Source: SCTG01 sp964384595 (GTDB taxonomy: Bacteria > Nitrospirota > Nitrospiria > Nitrospirales > NS-4). Taken from it: a stretch of DNA of 45,710 nt. Below, piece by piece: positions 1 to 7,606 of this stretch. Position 1 is the first letter of the stretch; each line of letters starts with the position of its first letter. Under the pieces are notes generated by a model. The model was not told where the DNA came from. It worked only from the letters and a program-made list of their open reading frames with translations, and did not search any database. The stretch covers positions 1 through 45,710 of the forward strand of contig CAYLLY010000010.1 of the NCBI GenBank assembly GCA_964384595.1, in the 5' to 3' direction. Both the position numbers and the translations under genes were made by a program.

Positions 1-193
1 GGATATACCGGAAGGCCATGGACTCGGGACAGCCGGCGCACAGGGAGTGCTGCTCGATCAGTTCCTTGTTAACTCCGACATCCTTCCAGCCACGGCTTTC
101 CTTGCCCCAGGTGGCGTTGGTCACCAGGGCTTGGTACTCCGGTGGCATGATGTCGAAGAATTCCTCGCATATCTGGATCCGCTCTTTGCTCAT
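1..193 (-). CDS. porB: 2-oxoacid:ferredoxin oxidoreductase, beta subunit (partial)
   Basis: This is the N-terminal end (about 64 residues) of the thiamine-diphosphate-binding beta subunit; the rest lies beyond the window edge. The ATG is at 193 and the reading stays open to base 1. The segment LCAGCPESMAFRYI near the end is typical of the beta subunit, where cysteines before the TPP fold help hold an iron-sulfur cluster. The enzyme makes or cleaves pyruvate or 2-oxoglutarate with ferredoxin. It follows the alpha subunit by 40 bases on the same strand, so both are probably one transcript. The sequence does not tell pyruvate from 2-oxoglutarate specificity. Confidence 0.85.
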   Translation of the reverse strand, partial: MSKERIQICEEFFDIMPPEYQALVTNATWGKESRGWKDVGVNKELIEQHSLCAGCPESMAFRYI

Positions 194-233
194 GTATGTT
201 TCCTCCCTGCGATCACCGCAGTTTAGGGTTTTT

Positions 234-1442
234 TCAGCTTCCCCGTCCGGCCAAGGTCGCCACGGACTTCCCGAGCGACCGCTGGATGTGCTCGACGATG
301 ACCTCCGGCGGCATGGTCATCCCGCCGGCCACGTGCGGCCCGGCGATCACGCGATCGCTGTCCGGAATGGTGGCTTTGATTTCCCGGGCCATCCAGCCCG
401 CCACGTTGAACTCCGGCACAAAGATGTACTTCGCGTTCTTCGTCGCTTCACGGATCTCATTGTAGGGCCACGGCCTCAAGGATTTGATCTTCACCAGCCC
501 GACTCGAAGCCCTTCGTCGGCCAGCAAGCGGATCGCTTCACGCCCCTGTGAAACAGCCGTACCCGACGACACGATGAGGATCTCGGCATCGGTGTTCTCG
601 GTATCAATCAGGCCGCCCAATAGCGGGATCGTGTGCTTGCGGGACCGCTCAACGGCCGCCCGGATCTCTTGCTGCCAGGACGCGTGGGTCGCGTAGCTGA
701 TGTAGTTGCTCTTCATGACGAACGGGTCGCGCATCATCCGGACCGGCGGGCACTCCATGTCCATGCAGGGCACGGGCGACCGGTAGGGATCGTACGGCGG
801 CAGGCACATGTCCACAGGCGTCAGGTTCACGACGTCTTTCGTGTGCGTGACGAAGAACCCGTCGCAGCAGATCGCGATCGGCAGGTGCACGTCGGGCTGC
901 TCCGCCACCATGAAGCCCATGAGAATCCAGTCGTAGAAGTCCTGCGCCGTCTCCGCATGCCAGACCAGCATGCCGGTCTCCAGAAGGAAGTAAATCTCCA
1001 GCGTGTCCGGCTGGATGCTCAACGGCGAATTGATGCCGCGGCACGTCACGATCATCTCAATCGGCAAGCGCGCGCCCGACCACATCGGGAAGTTTTCCAT
1101 GGCCCGCATGGTGCCGGGCCCGGCCGTGGTCGTAAAGACGCGGGCGCCGCCGAACGCCCCTCCCGCGCACTCGGACATCACGCCGAACTCGTTCTCGCCG
1201 CGCATGTAGTCGGCGACGTAGCCCTCGGCGTACAGCTCGCCGATCAGGGCCGCCGCTTCGCTCTGGGGCGTGATGGGGTAAGCCACCATCAGATCCACGC
1301 TGGCCCGCCTGATCGCTTCCTTGATGACCTCGCTCCCGGTGAAAAAAGACGGGATGCGCGGCGCCTCAAAAAACAGGTGATAGGGATCAGTGAACGTCTG
1401 TCCCTTCTTATTCTTGGTGCCGATGATTGAGTGGCTGTCCAT
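234..1442 (-). CDS. porA: 2-oxoacid:ferredoxin oxidoreductase, alpha subunit
   Basis: A 402-residue alpha subunit of a pyruvate or 2-oxoglutarate:ferredoxin oxidoreductase. The family pattern is clear: AYPITPQSEAA near residue 55, GENEFGVMSECAGGAFGGARVFTTTAGPG around residues 80-110, and a C-terminal transketolase-like domain (ILIVSSGTAVSQGREAIRLL, then VGLVKIKSLRPWP). Known role: the alpha subunit binds the 2-oxoacid and forms the active site with the beta subunit. I chose the ATG at 1442; the reading frame stays open further upstream, but that stretch overlaps the preceding gene and does not look like the family. The gene sits between a small subunit gene (17-base gap) and the beta subunit. 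In an autotrophic Nitrospirota it would serve the reductive TCA cycle; that part is inference. Confidence 0.9.
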   Translation of the reverse strand: MDSHSIIGTKNKKGQTFTDPYHLFFEAPRIPSFFTGSEVIKEAIRRASVDLMVAYPITPQSEAAALIGELYAEGYVADYMRGENEFGVMSECAGGAFGGARVFTTTAGPGTMRAMENFPMWSGARLPIEMIVTCRGINSPLSIQPDTLEIYFLLETGMLVWHAETAQDFYDWILMGFMVAEQPDVHLPIAICCDGFFVTHTKDVVNLTPVDMCLPPYDPYRSPVPCMDMECPPVRMMRDPFVMKSNYISYATHASWQQEIRAAVERSRKHTIPLLGGLIDTENTDAEILIVSSGTAVSQGREAIRLLADEGLRVGLVKIKSLRPWPYNEIREATKNAKYIFVPEFNVAGWMAREIKATIPDSDRVIAGPHVAGGMTMPPEVIVEHIQRSLGKSVATLAGRGS

Positions 1443-1459
1443 CGGTTTGGCCTCCTCGA

Positions 1460-2137
1460 TTAATGCCTGGTTCCACCGGCGCGATCCTTGCTCTCCAGCG
1501 CGGCGACGTGCTTCTTGAGCGCGCCGAACGGCACCGTGCCTTTGAGCTTCTTCACCCACTCCGCGAGATGCATGATCTTTTCTACGGAAGCATCGCGAAA
1601 CGACAGGCAGGCGTCCTCGTGTCCGGCCTGGGCGCACATCGCGATGGTGTAACAGTTGGTGCCGCCGCGAATGATCTTGAGGGAGAGATTGGCCTGATGG
1701 CAGTGGACTCCCACGAACATGCAGACATCAATCTTGTTATGCCAGATCGTCAGATTCGGATGATTGGGATTGATCTCCACCTCGGGATTGATTTTCGGAT
1801 ATTTCGGCCGGTAATCCGGCATCGGAATCAGCATCGCCTTGGCCTCTTGCGGAACGCATTCCTTCAGGGTGTCGTAGAGAAACTTGATGGCCTTGGCCTT
1901 CCTCTTCGCTTTTTCATTCCACGCCCAGAGCACAAGGGGACCCGGGAAAATCGTGGGAACCGTTCCCCCCAGAAACATACGGGCCGCTTCTTCAAAGGCT
2001 TCTTCCTCGGGGACAATCCGCCCGTTAATGTGCGCCTGCCCGGGGTCCGGCAGCATATTACCCATCGAGGCCGCGGCCGGCGGCAGAAACGCTTCCGGTC
2101 CAGGCCGGACGCTATATTGACCAGACTGCTGACTCAT
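1460..2137 (-). CDS. Small extra (epsilon/E-type) subunit of 2-oxoacid:ferredoxin oxidoreductase
   Basis: A 225-residue soluble protein encoded directly upstream of the alpha subunit and almost certainly cotranscribed with it. It contains MPDYRPKYPKINPEVEINPNHPNLTIWHNKIDVCMFVGVHCHQANLSLKI split over residues 107-155, then GGTNCYTIAMCAQAGHEDACLSF. From memory, Nitrospira homologues are annotated as carbon monoxide dehydrogenase beta subunit family, and the five-subunit oxidoreductases of Hydrogenobacter carry an E subunit at an equivalent place. No CODH catalytic subunit is seen nearby. The start ATG at 2137 has a good ribosome site (GAGAGGA, 6 bases upstream). Assignment as an E-type subunit rests on memory of family annotation and on context; its biochemical role is uncertain. 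Confidence 0.65.
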   Translation of the reverse strand: MSQQSGQYSVRPGPEAFLPPAAASMGNMLPDPGQAHINGRIVPEEEAFEEAARMFLGGTVPTIFPGPLVLWAWNEKAKRKAKAIKFLYDTLKECVPQEAKAMLIPMPDYRPKYPKINPEVEINPNHPNLTIWHNKIDVCMFVGVHCHQANLSLKIIRGGTNCYTIAMCAQAGHEDACLSFRDASVEKIMHLAEWVKKLKGTVPFGALKKHVAALESKDRAGGTRH

Positions 2138-2486
2138 GTACTTCCTCTCGACAGGCCCGTTCCCACCATGTTACGTGCGAACGGGAAAGCAGTGCCACCC
2201 AGGGTATATTTTTGACCCTGGAAATGCAATCACAAAGAAGACCTACCGGCCGATGCAAATGGGCCATCACCCCTTCCCGAGCTAGGCCTTTTGCCTCAGG
2301 AACGTTCAAGAGTGGAAATCGAATATTTCCCGCTGAAAAGTCATGCAATTTTACTCGTAGCGCTGCGTCCTTGTCAAACCGATTTTCCCCCCGGTTCCCC
2401 CCAAACTGCACCCAACCCGTCCCCCATTCGGCGCGCCGGCGACATGACCTTGACAAGCACAAGAATTCAGGCAGGATTCATATCCT
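2138..2486. other. Divergent intergenic region between por operon and pilus region
   Basis: About 350 bases between divergent genes. No supported coding frame. It holds an inverted repeat at 2199-2221, and a TTGACA at 2450-2455 that has no good -10 partner at normal spacing. A C-rich stretch lies at 2386-2436. Confidence 0.6.
2199..2221 (-). promoter_or_regulatory. Inverted repeat, possible operator/promoter of the por operon
   Basis: Perfect 7-base arms CCAGGGT and ACCCTGG separated by 9 bases, centred about 70 bases upstream of the first por gene start. On the minus strand, TTGCAT (2223-2228) lies just upstream and TATACC lies inside the repeat 15 bases later, so a repressor bound here could cover the -10 region. 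The spacing is short for sigma-70, so promoter assignment is weak. Confidence 0.4.
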
Positions 2487-2933
2487 ATGGCGATGCAGAC
2501 CGTACAACGCGCGATACTGCGCAATCTCATTGCGGTCGTTCTGATCGTCGGCATCGAAGCCGTGGTCGCCCTCCCCCGCATCAATGATGCCATCAAGAAT
2601 TACCGGCTCAACAGCGCGGCATCGGAGGTATGGCAGGACATGCACAAGGCGAAGGGCATGGCGATCAAGGAACAACGGGCGATACGGATCGACTTCGATC
2701 GTAACTCCTACACGATCGTCCGGGTCTCCACCGGAGAGGTGGCCCTCAGCCGGGACCTGTCGCGTGAATACCCGGACATCAGCATCATCGTCGTGACGGA
2801 GAGCAGCGGCGGGATCGTGTTTGACAGGACGGGCGCGGCGGAAAGCGGCTTCCAAGAAATCGAAATCAGCGGCCCGACCGGGAGTCGACGATTCACCATC
2901 CTTCCAACAGGCAAGATAAGCGGGCTCTCCTGA
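2487..2933 (+). CDS. GspH/FimT-like pseudopilin without a normal prepilin cleavage motif
   Basis: A 148-residue protein with an N-terminal hydrophobic helix (LIAVVLIVGIEAVVALP, about residues 14-30), then INDAIKNYRLNSAASEVWQDMHKAKGMAIKEQ, as in GspH/FimT minor pseudopilins. The C-terminal part is a beta-rich domain (GGIVFDRTGAAE, RRFTILPTGKISG). Normal family members begin the helix with G-F-x-x-x-E; here the aligned residues are R-A-I-L-R-N, so the peptidase site and Glu5 are missing. Either the protein is not processed by PilD, or the start is disturbed. Other forward frames just upstream do not restore a GFTLIE motif. An AGGA lies 11 bases before the chosen ATG. It lies upstream of the sigma-54 activator and the other pilins. 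Confidence 0.7.
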   Translation: MAMQTVQRAILRNLIAVVLIVGIEAVVALPRINDAIKNYRLNSAASEVWQDMHKAKGMAIKEQRAIRIDFDRNSYTIVRVSTGEVALSRDLSREYPDISIIVVTESSGGIVFDRTGAAESGFQEIEISGPTGSRRFTILPTGKISGLS

Positions 2934-2962
2934 TTGCTTTCCCCGGCGTTGAATTCTATAAT
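2934..2962 (+). promoter_or_regulatory. Sigma-70-type promoter for the sigma-54 activator gene
   Basis: TTGCTT at 2934-2939 and TATAAT at 2957-2962, with a 17-base spacer. It starts directly after the stop of the pseudopilin gene, and transcription would begin near 2969, about 22 bases before the activator start. Confidence 0.6.
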
Positions 2963-2990
2963 GTCGTCGCTTCCCTTCTGCCCCTAGGGG

Positions 2991-4547
2991 ATGGCGCGGA
3001 TTGAAGGACCCATGCGCACGACGGAAATTGCGCCCAAAACGAAGTTCTCCATCGCCGGCCACTCCGGCACGAGGCTGGCTTCCCTGATCGAAATCAGCCG
3101 CCTCCTGACCTCGGCTGTTGATCTCGACCATCTCCTCAGCCTGATTCTCAAGACTTCCAGCCAACTGGTGGGATCGAAAGACAGCAGCCTCCTCCTCGTG
3201 GACCCGGCCACCCAGGAATTGGTCTTCGTGATGGCGCAAGGTTCCGTCAGCGACAAGCTGAAGATGGTCCGGCTGGAACCGGGAGAGGGCATCGCCGGAT
3301 GGGTCGTGAAACACGGCAAGCCGCTGCTGGTGAAAGACGTCGAGCATGATCCGCGATTCACGACCAAGGTCGACAAGATGACCGGCTTCAAGACCCGGGC
3401 CATCCTCGCCGTTCCGCTGGAGGATCATGGGCGGACGATCGGCGTCATCGAGGTGCTGAACCCGATGAACGATAAGCAGTACGACCAGGAGGATCTCGAA
3501 CTGCTGTCCGCGTTTGCATCCCACGTCGCCGTGGCCATCCGCAACGCGCGCCTCGTCACGTCCATCAAAGAAGCGAATCGGTATCTGCAGTCGGAGATCG
3601 ACGAACGCTATCGCACGCTCGTCGGAAAGGGCAACGGCATTCGCGCGTCGATCCGCTCCGCGCGGAAGGTGGCGGAAAGCCCCGCGACCGTCCTCTTGCT
3701 CGGCGAAACCGGCGTGGGGAAGGAAATGTTCGCCCGATCCATTCACCACTGGAGCCCCCGGGCGGCCAAGCCGTTTGTCGCCGTCAACTGTGTGGCGCTC
3801 TCGGAGGGGCTGCTCGAGAGCGAATTGTTCGGCCACGAGAAGGGCTCGTTCACCGGGGCGCACCAGCAAAAGAAGGGCCTGATCGAGCTGGCCCAGGGCG
3901 GGACCGTGTTTCTTGATGAAATCGGCGATACGAAGCCGGAGTTTCAGGCGAAACTGCTGCGCGTCCTCCAAACGCATCAATTCGAGCGCGTGGGGGGCAC
4001 GGCGTCCATCAATGTCGATGTCCGCTTCATCGCCGCCAGCAACAAGGACCTGGAGACCGCCGTTCGGGCCGGCCTGTTCCGCAAGGATCTGTATTTCCGG
4101 CTCAATGTCGTCACGATCACCGTGCCGCCCCTGCGCGATCGCAAGGAGGATATCCCGGACCTGGCCGCCTTTTTCCTGCAGCGCTATGCCCGGGAGATGA
4201 AGCGGCCCCAGATGACCATCAGTCCCGGCGCGATGAAAAAGCTCGCCGATCATGACTGGCCGGGGAACGTCCGGGAGCTCGAAAATGTCATCGAGCGGGC
4301 GGTGGTGCTGGCTGCGGAGAACGTGATCAACCCCGCCGACCTCACGTTGGGGTCGAAAGCCCTGCCGGACTCCCAGGTCGAATCACTCCTGGAACTCCCC
4401 TTCCACGTGTCCGTGGAGGCGCACAAGAAAGCCCTCTTGAGCCATGCCATCAACAAGGCCAAGGGCAACAAAACGCAGGCGGCGGCCTTGCTCCGGCTTC
4501 AATCCACGTATCTGTTTCGCCTCTGCAAACAGCTCGGCATTTCGTGA
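2991..4547 (+). CDS. Sigma-54-dependent transcriptional activator with GAF sensor domain
   Basis: A 518-residue NtrC-class activator. An N-terminal GAF domain (about residues 25-185) replaces a receiver domain. The AAA+ domain (about 205-440) has Walker A GETGVGKE, ESELFGHEKGSFTGA, Walker B GGTVFLDEIGD, and the RKDLYFRLN arginine-finger region. The sigma-54 contact loop reads GSFTGA, a mild variant of GAFTGA. A Fis-type helix-turn-helix ends the protein (NKTQAAALLRLQSTYLFRLCKQLGI). Known role: ATP-driven opening of sigma-54 promoters. No receiver domain is present, so the signal probably acts on the GAF domain. Two -24/-12 promoters lie just downstream before pilin genes, which suggests a PilR-like role. 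ATG 3012 is an alternative start with an AAGGA close by. Confidence 0.93.
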   Translation: MARIEGPMRTTEIAPKTKFSIAGHSGTRLASLIEISRLLTSAVDLDHLLSLILKTSSQLVGSKDSSLLLVDPATQELVFVMAQGSVSDKLKMVRLEPGEGIAGWVVKHGKPLLVKDVEHDPRFTTKVDKMTGFKTRAILAVPLEDHGRTIGVIEVLNPMNDKQYDQEDLELLSAFASHVAVAIRNARLVTSIKEANRYLQSEIDERYRTLVGKGNGIRASIRSARKVAESPATVLLLGETGVGKEMFARSIHHWSPRAAKPFVAVNCVALSEGLLESELFGHEKGSFTGAHQQKKGLIELAQGGTVFLDEIGDTKPEFQAKLLRVLQTHQFERVGGTASINVDVRFIAASNKDLETAVRAGLFRKDLYFRLNVVTITVPPLRDRKEDIPDLAAFFLQRYAREMKRPQMTISPGAMKKLADHDWPGNVRELENVIERAVVLAAENVINPADLTLGSKALPDSQVESLLELPFHVSVEAHKKALLSHAINKAKGNKTQAAALLRLQSTYLFRLCKQLGIS

Positions 4548-4745
4548 GGACTCGCCAATCCCTGTAGTGGAAAGGCCTTCCTCTTAGAGCTTATCTGACC
4601 GGATACGCTTTCTATCTATTTCGATAGGCCACTGCCACATAAGACCGATTGGCCTAGTTTCGTCACTTTTGACATAAATTGGAAAATGGCTTTCCCTTGA
4701 ATAAGTTAGCGCACGCCATACATAATAAGTGGCCCGTCTGGCGGC

Positions 4746-4761
4746 GGGCACCGAGATTGCT
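4746..4761 (+). promoter_or_regulatory. Sigma-54 (-24/-12) promoter of the minor pilin genes
   Basis: GGGCACC-GAGA-TTGCT matches the consensus TGGCACG-N4-TTGCW; GG and GC are 12 bases apart as required. Transcription would start near 4772, between the possible upstream starts and the chosen ATG of pilV at 4799. The gene just before it encodes a sigma-54 activator. Confidence 0.8.
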
Positions 4762-4798
4762 TTTCTATATGGGTGGCATGCTGCAACTAACCGACATC

Positions 4799-5188
4799 AT
4801 GCGAAGAAAACAGGGCTCCCGTGCCGACAACGCAGGCTTCAGCTTCATTGACGTGATGGTGGCCCTGTTCGTCCTGACCATCGGCGTCCTGGCCCTGGCC
4901 GATCTCCAGATCGCCTCCTCCAAGGGCAACAGCTCCATCAAAAGCACAGGCAACGCCTCAAATATCGCGGAGAAAAAGTTGGAGGAGATCAAAGGAATGG
5001 TGTATGCGAACGTTGCGGCAGAAGCCCCGACTGAGGTGCTTGACCCCTCCGGCGCAACCTTTACCAGAGAGGTCCAGGTCACAGCCAACAGCCCGATAGC
5101 GAACACGAAGACGGTCACGGTCATCGTGACGTGGACAGACAAGAATGGCGCGCACAAGGTTTCGCTGGCTACCATCCTAGCCCTGTAG
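4799..5188 (+). CDS. pilV: Type IV pilus minor pilin, PilV type
   Basis: A 129-residue prepilin-like protein. The N-terminus MRRKQGSRADNAG is a basic leader followed by the processing site G|FSFID and the helix MVALFVLTIGVLALADLQI. Residue +5 is Asp instead of the usual Glu. The end is beta-rich (TREVQVTANSP, KTVTVIVTWTDKNGAHKVSLATIL), as in PilV/GspI-like minor pilins. The frame is open further upstream, but the sigma-54 promoter at 4746-4761 places the transcript start near 4772, so ATG 4799 (or 4778) is preferred. No strong ribosome site precedes either. It is followed 17 bases later by pilW, so both probably share a transcript. Likely function: priming or tip complex of a type IV pilus. 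Confidence 0.8.
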   Translation: MRRKQGSRADNAGFSFIDVMVALFVLTIGVLALADLQIASSKGNSSIKSTGNASNIAEKKLEEIKGMVYANVAAEAPTEVLDPSGATFTREVQVTANSPIANTKTVTVIVTWTDKNGAHKVSLATILAL

Positions 5189-5205
5189 CAAGAGGAACAC
5201 GCAGC

Positions 5206-5928
5206 GTGAGAACGGTCAAATCTCAAGCCGGTTACAGCATGACTGAGGTGCTGATTTCCACCGCGCTCGGAGGGATTATCCTGGCAGGCGTCTTCGATCT
5301 TTATATCACTTCAAGCAACAGCATCCTGGGCCAGACGAATACCGTTCAGATGCAGACCGACGCCAAAGCGGCCATGAATTTTATGGCCAAAGAATTGCAG
5401 CTCATGAACGGCCCCCCCACCATCAACGCCAACGGCGACGCGGTCACTTTTATCAGAGTAAGGGACTCGGGCTACTCTTCCGGCGGCAACACCGTCAGCA
5501 CCCTCTGGGACGCGAGTAAAAACTGGACACCCAACGTCTATGCTCCAACCGCCGACGGAGCTTACTCGGTCAAGATCATCCTGGGGGGCGGCGTGGGCGA
5601 GATCCATCCCCTGAAAGGAAATACCGCCACCACGCTGACGTTAGCGGATACGGATACCTGGACAGCGATCCCGGATGAGACCTCGCTGTATTTCATCTAT
5701 CTCAATAAGACGTTTACACGGCTCCCCGATAATACGCTGCGCTATCAAATCGAGGGCGGGCCGCTGAGACTTCTCGCGGCAAATATCATCGACATGGAAT
5801 TCAAATTGAATGCGTCCGATCCCTATGCCACGGACATCACCATGATCGCGCAGACACAGAATAAAGACCCGCGCACGGGGCAATACGGGCGTTACACCCT
5901 GACCCAAACCATTCGAAGAAGGAATTGA
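5206..5928 (+). CDS. pilW: Type IV pilus minor pilin, PilW type
   Basis: A 240-residue PilW-like prepilin. The leader VRTVKSQAG is followed by Y-S-M-T-E and the hydrophobic helix VLISTALGGIILAGVFDLYI, so both the cleavage glycine and Glu5 are present. The conserved segment DAKAAMNFMAKELQLMNG follows, then a large beta-rich domain. I chose the GTG at 5206 because AGAGGA lies 9 bases upstream and it gives a normal short leader; the frame is open upstream only as overlap with pilV. A strong terminator follows at 5961-5986. Confidence 0.85.
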   Translation: MRTVKSQAGYSMTEVLISTALGGIILAGVFDLYITSSNSILGQTNTVQMQTDAKAAMNFMAKELQLMNGPPTINANGDAVTFIRVRDSGYSSGGNTVSTLWDASKNWTPNVYAPTADGAYSVKIILGGGVGEIHPLKGNTATTLTLADTDTWTAIPDETSLYFIYLNKTFTRLPDNTLRYQIEGGPLRLLAANIIDMEFKLNASDPYATDITMIAQTQNKDPRTGQYGRYTLTQTIRRRN

Positions 5929-5960
5929 GGATGAGGGCGTCAGCAGGAAGTCCTCGGAAT

Positions 5961-5986
5961 AAAAGGATAGAAGGTCTATCTTTTTT
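5961..5986 (+). terminator. Rho-independent terminator after pilW
   Basis: Stem GATAGA / TCTATC with a 3-base loop AGG, followed directly by six T; A-run and T-run extend the pairing. It ends the pilV-pilW transcript and separates it from the sigma-54 promoter of the next gene. Confidence 0.75.
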
Positions 5987-6108
5987 GATATGTTTTTTCG
6001 CGAAAGGCCTGTTAAACTGTGCGAATATCAGTCCAGCAAAAGTTTAAAAAACACTTTATATCAACAACTTATCTTAATAGCGTCAAAGAAAATCAGCCGA
6101 GCCAGGAA

Positions 6109-6123
6109 CGGCACCTAACTTGC
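6109..6123 (+). promoter_or_regulatory. Second sigma-54 (-24/-12) promoter
   Basis: CGGCACC-TAAC-TTGC with GG and GC 12 bases apart. Transcription would start near 6135, just before ATG 6141 of the PilX-like gene. This shows the apparent upstream open frame is not translated from 6120. Confidence 0.78.
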
Positions 6124-6140
6124 GTATAGAAACGAGCATA

Positions 6141-7487
6141 ATGTTGAAAACATCTGACATGGGCGCGAAAAGCTTCCGGGGAACCCTCCAAGGAGAGGCC
6201 GGGTCGGCTCTCCTGACCTCGTTCATGCTGGTCGTTCTCGTCACGGGCGCAGGGCTTTCTGCGCTCACCACGACTTCGACGAATCAGAGCAAGTCCAAGA
6301 ATGTCCTGAATCAGAAGCAGGCCTTTTATATTGCGGAGGCCGGCATCTCGCATGGGAGGCAGGCCCTGTACGCTCAGTTGCTCGCCAATCCGGCCGTGTG
6401 GAACACCTATGCCGCGTATACCACGGCGCAGACCCTGGTTCCCTCCACCTCATTTGGACCCGGAACCTACGCGGTCACGATTAAAGCTGCGAGCGGCCTA
6501 GCCTTGCAGATGACGTCGACAAGCACTGCGCCTGGCAACGCCAGCTCTTCAATTTCCAGTCTGGTAGTCAAGGGCTATCCGAATGATGCAAACACCTTCA
6601 TTACCGATAAAAACCTCACGGTCAGCGGGAATGCCACGATTGACGGATTGGCCGGTGGAATCCATGCCAACGGCAACCTCACGATCAGCGGCAGCCCCCA
6701 TATCGCGCTGAACGCTGATGCCTCCGGGACCTACTCCGAGCCAGGACCGGGCGTCCCTGTCGTGGGTGGGTTTAAGGGGGGAGGGCAGGAGAAAAGTACG
6801 ATCAATCGTGTCATCCTCAGCAACTACACTGGCGCGAGAGATTACTACCTGACGACGGGCTCCTCGACCACGAAAGACCCCAAAACAGGGAAAAGAGTAA
6901 CCACCTACTATGCGCTCGTTCAGAACAGCAAAGGGGTCAGCCAGCCGCTGGTGAACGGCATGTGGAACTGCTGGCAGTGGACGGCGCCTGTGGGCGGGCT
7001 GGCCACCTGGACGTTGACGTCGCCCTGCACGACGAAGACAAATGCCACGTTGTATGTCAATGGCCATGTCGTGATTCTGGCAGACATGGGCGACCCCACC
7101 GATCCCAACAATCCATGGATCACGACAATTCTCTCGGCGGGATCCATTCGAGTCGCCTCGAGCATCCTCAACGTCAGACCGCCCAACGCGACGACAGAAC
7201 CAACCCTCTTTAAGAAGCAAACCGAAAACGTCCTTTTCGTCGCCCAAGCGGATATCTTGATCCAAGGCACAGCCAACCAAAAACTTTATGGGATCCTGCG
7301 GGCCCGCGAACAGGTGGGCATCAGTGGGAACCCTGTGTTTTATGGTTATATCACCGCCCAGGACGCCGCCAATATCAGTCGGTTGGTGGACAGCAGCTAC
7401 CTCAGCGGAGACGCGCATCTGACCTACAATGGGGACCTGCAAAATGGCGTGCAAGGAACCGTTGTGGTCCAGTCCACGCTCTACTGA
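6141..7487 (+). CDS. Large PilX-like pilus assembly protein
   Basis: A 448-residue protein with a PilX-type N-terminus: EAGSALLTSFMLVVLVTGAGLSAL forms the membrane helix, followed by TSTNQSKSKNVLNQKQAFYIAEAGISHGRQAL, the usual AEAG motif. Ordinary PilX proteins are about 150-200 residues, so about 300 residues are extra. The middle holds repeated short beta units such as NLTVSGNATIDGLAGGIHANGNLTISGSPHIAL. This looks like a secreted beta-rich domain, perhaps a tip or surface part; that is inference. Start at 6141 fits the sigma-54 start site near 6135; ATG 6159 is an alternative that gives a longer leader. No classical prepilin GFxxxE site is visible, as in PilX relatives. Confidence 0.75.
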   Translation: MLKTSDMGAKSFRGTLQGEAGSALLTSFMLVVLVTGAGLSALTTTSTNQSKSKNVLNQKQAFYIAEAGISHGRQALYAQLLANPAVWNTYAAYTTAQTLVPSTSFGPGTYAVTIKAASGLALQMTSTSTAPGNASSSISSLVVKGYPNDANTFITDKNLTVSGNATIDGLAGGIHANGNLTISGSPHIALNADASGTYSEPGPGVPVVGGFKGGGQEKSTINRVILSNYTGARDYYLTTGSSTTKDPKTGKRVTTYYALVQNSKGVSQPLVNGMWNCWQWTAPVGGLATWTLTSPCTTKTNATLYVNGHVVILADMGDPTDPNNPWITTILSAGSIRVASSILNVRPPNATTEPTLFKKQTENVLFVAQADILIQGTANQKLYGILRAREQVGISGNPVFYGYITAQDAANISRLVDSSYLSGDAHLTYNGDLQNGVQGTVVVQSTLY

Positions 7488-7533
7488 CCGGACCCTCCCG
7501 GACCCGCGCTCTCCGCTTGACTCCCCCTCATTC

Positions 7534-7562
7534 TGGCTTCTCTGTCTAAATCAGCCTATAAT
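7534..7562 (+). promoter_or_regulatory. Possible sigma-70 promoter of pilB
   Basis: TATAAT at 7557-7562 with TGGCTT at 7534-7539, spacer 17. The -35 is weak and the -10 is perfect. No -24/-12 site is seen before pilB, so the ATPase may be expressed apart from the sigma-54 pilins. Confidence 0.45.
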
Positions 7563-7606
7563 ACTTTCCTGTATCCGGCCTCTCCGGCTTGGTGTGAGGA
7601 CATGCC

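Noticed and set aside
633..1430. 265-residue plus-strand open frame
   Set aside because: Antisense shadow of the alpha subunit gene, with His/Arg-rich composition typical of a reversed GC-rich gene.
1460..2137. True carbon monoxide dehydrogenase subunit
   Set aside because: No catalytic CODH gene is near, and the gene is coupled to oxidoreductase subunits; the name seems inherited from a domain label.
6120..6140. Upstream start of the PilX-like gene
   Set aside because: It overlaps the -12 box of the sigma-54 promoter, so it cannot be in the transcript.
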